A DNA stretch of 64,000 nucleotides from Membranipora membranacea. Lineage: Eukaryota; Bryozoa; Gymnolaemata; Cheilostomatida; Membraniporidae. The notes under the pieces are model-generated. The model searched no databases, was not told where the DNA came from, and saw only the letters and a list, made by a program, of their open reading frames with translations. Positions 63,900 to 64,000 of the stretch are shown piece by piece (the stretch's first letter is position 1; each line of letters begins with the position of its first letter). Location: contig OU612070.1 of NCBI GenBank assembly GCA_914767715.1, positions 13,223,501-13,287,500 of the forward strand, written 5' to 3'. A program made the position numbers and the translations under genes.

Positions 63900-64000
63900 A
63901 TGCTTTTTTTTCGGCCAGATCAAAAAATAGATTTGCTTCTAACTAACCTCATAAGGAGGAGCAACTCCTGCTCATCCCGAATCTGCAGACCGTTTGGCTC
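63900..64000 (+). repeat. Partial satellite monomer at right edge
   Basis: The last 101 bases are m1 to m101 of the consensus, so the array continues to the right. Confidence 0.95.

Larger units (their letters stand above)
1..64000 (+). repeat. Satellite DNA array, 335-bp monomer, head to tail
   Basis: The sequence is one 335-bp unit repeated without interruption: 190 full copies between 259 and 63899 plus a partial copy at each edge. All copies lie in the same orientation and no other sequence interrupts them. Most copies are exactly 335 bp; lengths range from 332 to 336, and the single-copy indels sum to -9 over 190 copies. Neighbouring copies usually differ at one to about eight positions. 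The consensus is 43% G+C with CpG at the random expectation. Long homogeneous arrays of this kind are typical of eukaryotic constitutive heterochromatin; that placement is inference, since no flanking sequence is visible. The family is not one I recognise. A repeat-protein gene is excluded because 335 is not divisible by 3, so the frame shifts at every unit. Confidence 0.98.

Noticed and set aside
1-64000. CRISPR array
   Set aside because: There are no short direct repeats with unique spacers. The whole 335-bp unit is repeated and no cas gene is present.
1-64000. Assembly collapse or wholly artificial repetition
   Set aside because: Hundreds of private variants and datable nested duplications show real, distinct copies. 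Only the 35-monomer duplication remains worth checking for an assembly error.

Overview
The whole window is one thing: a head-to-tail satellite DNA array. A 335-bp monomer repeats from the first base to the last, always in the same orientation. There are 190 complete copies (259 to 63899), a partial copy at the left edge (1 to 258) and a partial copy at the right edge (63900 to 64000). I found no gene, RNA gene, transposon, inversion or unique sequence anywhere, and the array runs off both ends. Monomer coordinates (m1 to m335) below start at the ATG of the longest reading frame; 4945 to 5279 is an exact copy of the consensus.

A block of 64 kb of short, near-identical tandem repeats points to eukaryotic heterochromatin (centromeric, pericentromeric, subtelomeric, or a sex or B chromosome), not to a bacterial genome. 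The consensus is 43% G+C (82 C, 63 G). It has 15 CpG against about 15.4 expected, so it carries no sign of CpG loss by methylation. That argues mildly against a vertebrate or plant source and fits many invertebrates or protists. I do not recognise the satellite and cannot name the species. A PstI site (m84 to m89) in nearly every copy means PstI should cut the array to a 335-bp ladder.

The internal history is readable from shared variants. (1) 259 to about 6.3 kb: diverged monomers with 6- and 7-monomer duplications. (2) About 6.6 to 16 kb: mostly a 4-monomer higher-order rhythm (about 1,340 bp), with indels. (3) 16999 to about 25.4 kb: a 13-monomer (4,356 bp) tandem duplication. (4) 23366 to 46813: a 35-monomer (11,724 bp) tandem duplication; I find only two base differences between its copies. 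It contains nested 2-, 4- and 5-monomer duplications. (5) 46.1 to 50.8 kb: 5- and 3-monomer duplications. (6) 50834 to about 62.9 kb: a 23-monomer (7,705 bp) duplication enclosing a five-monomer block present three times, local dimers and chimeric monomers. (7) 62894 to 64000: diverged monomers again. This is the pattern expected from repeated unequal exchange and gene conversion.

Each monomer holds a 92-codon frame, a perfect TATA-type motif and several small dyads. The evidence is against a protein gene: 335 is not a multiple of 3, and variants with a lost start or early stops have been amplified freely. The most conserved stretch is about m219 to m280, which carries a compact dyad (AATCC-TC-GGATT).
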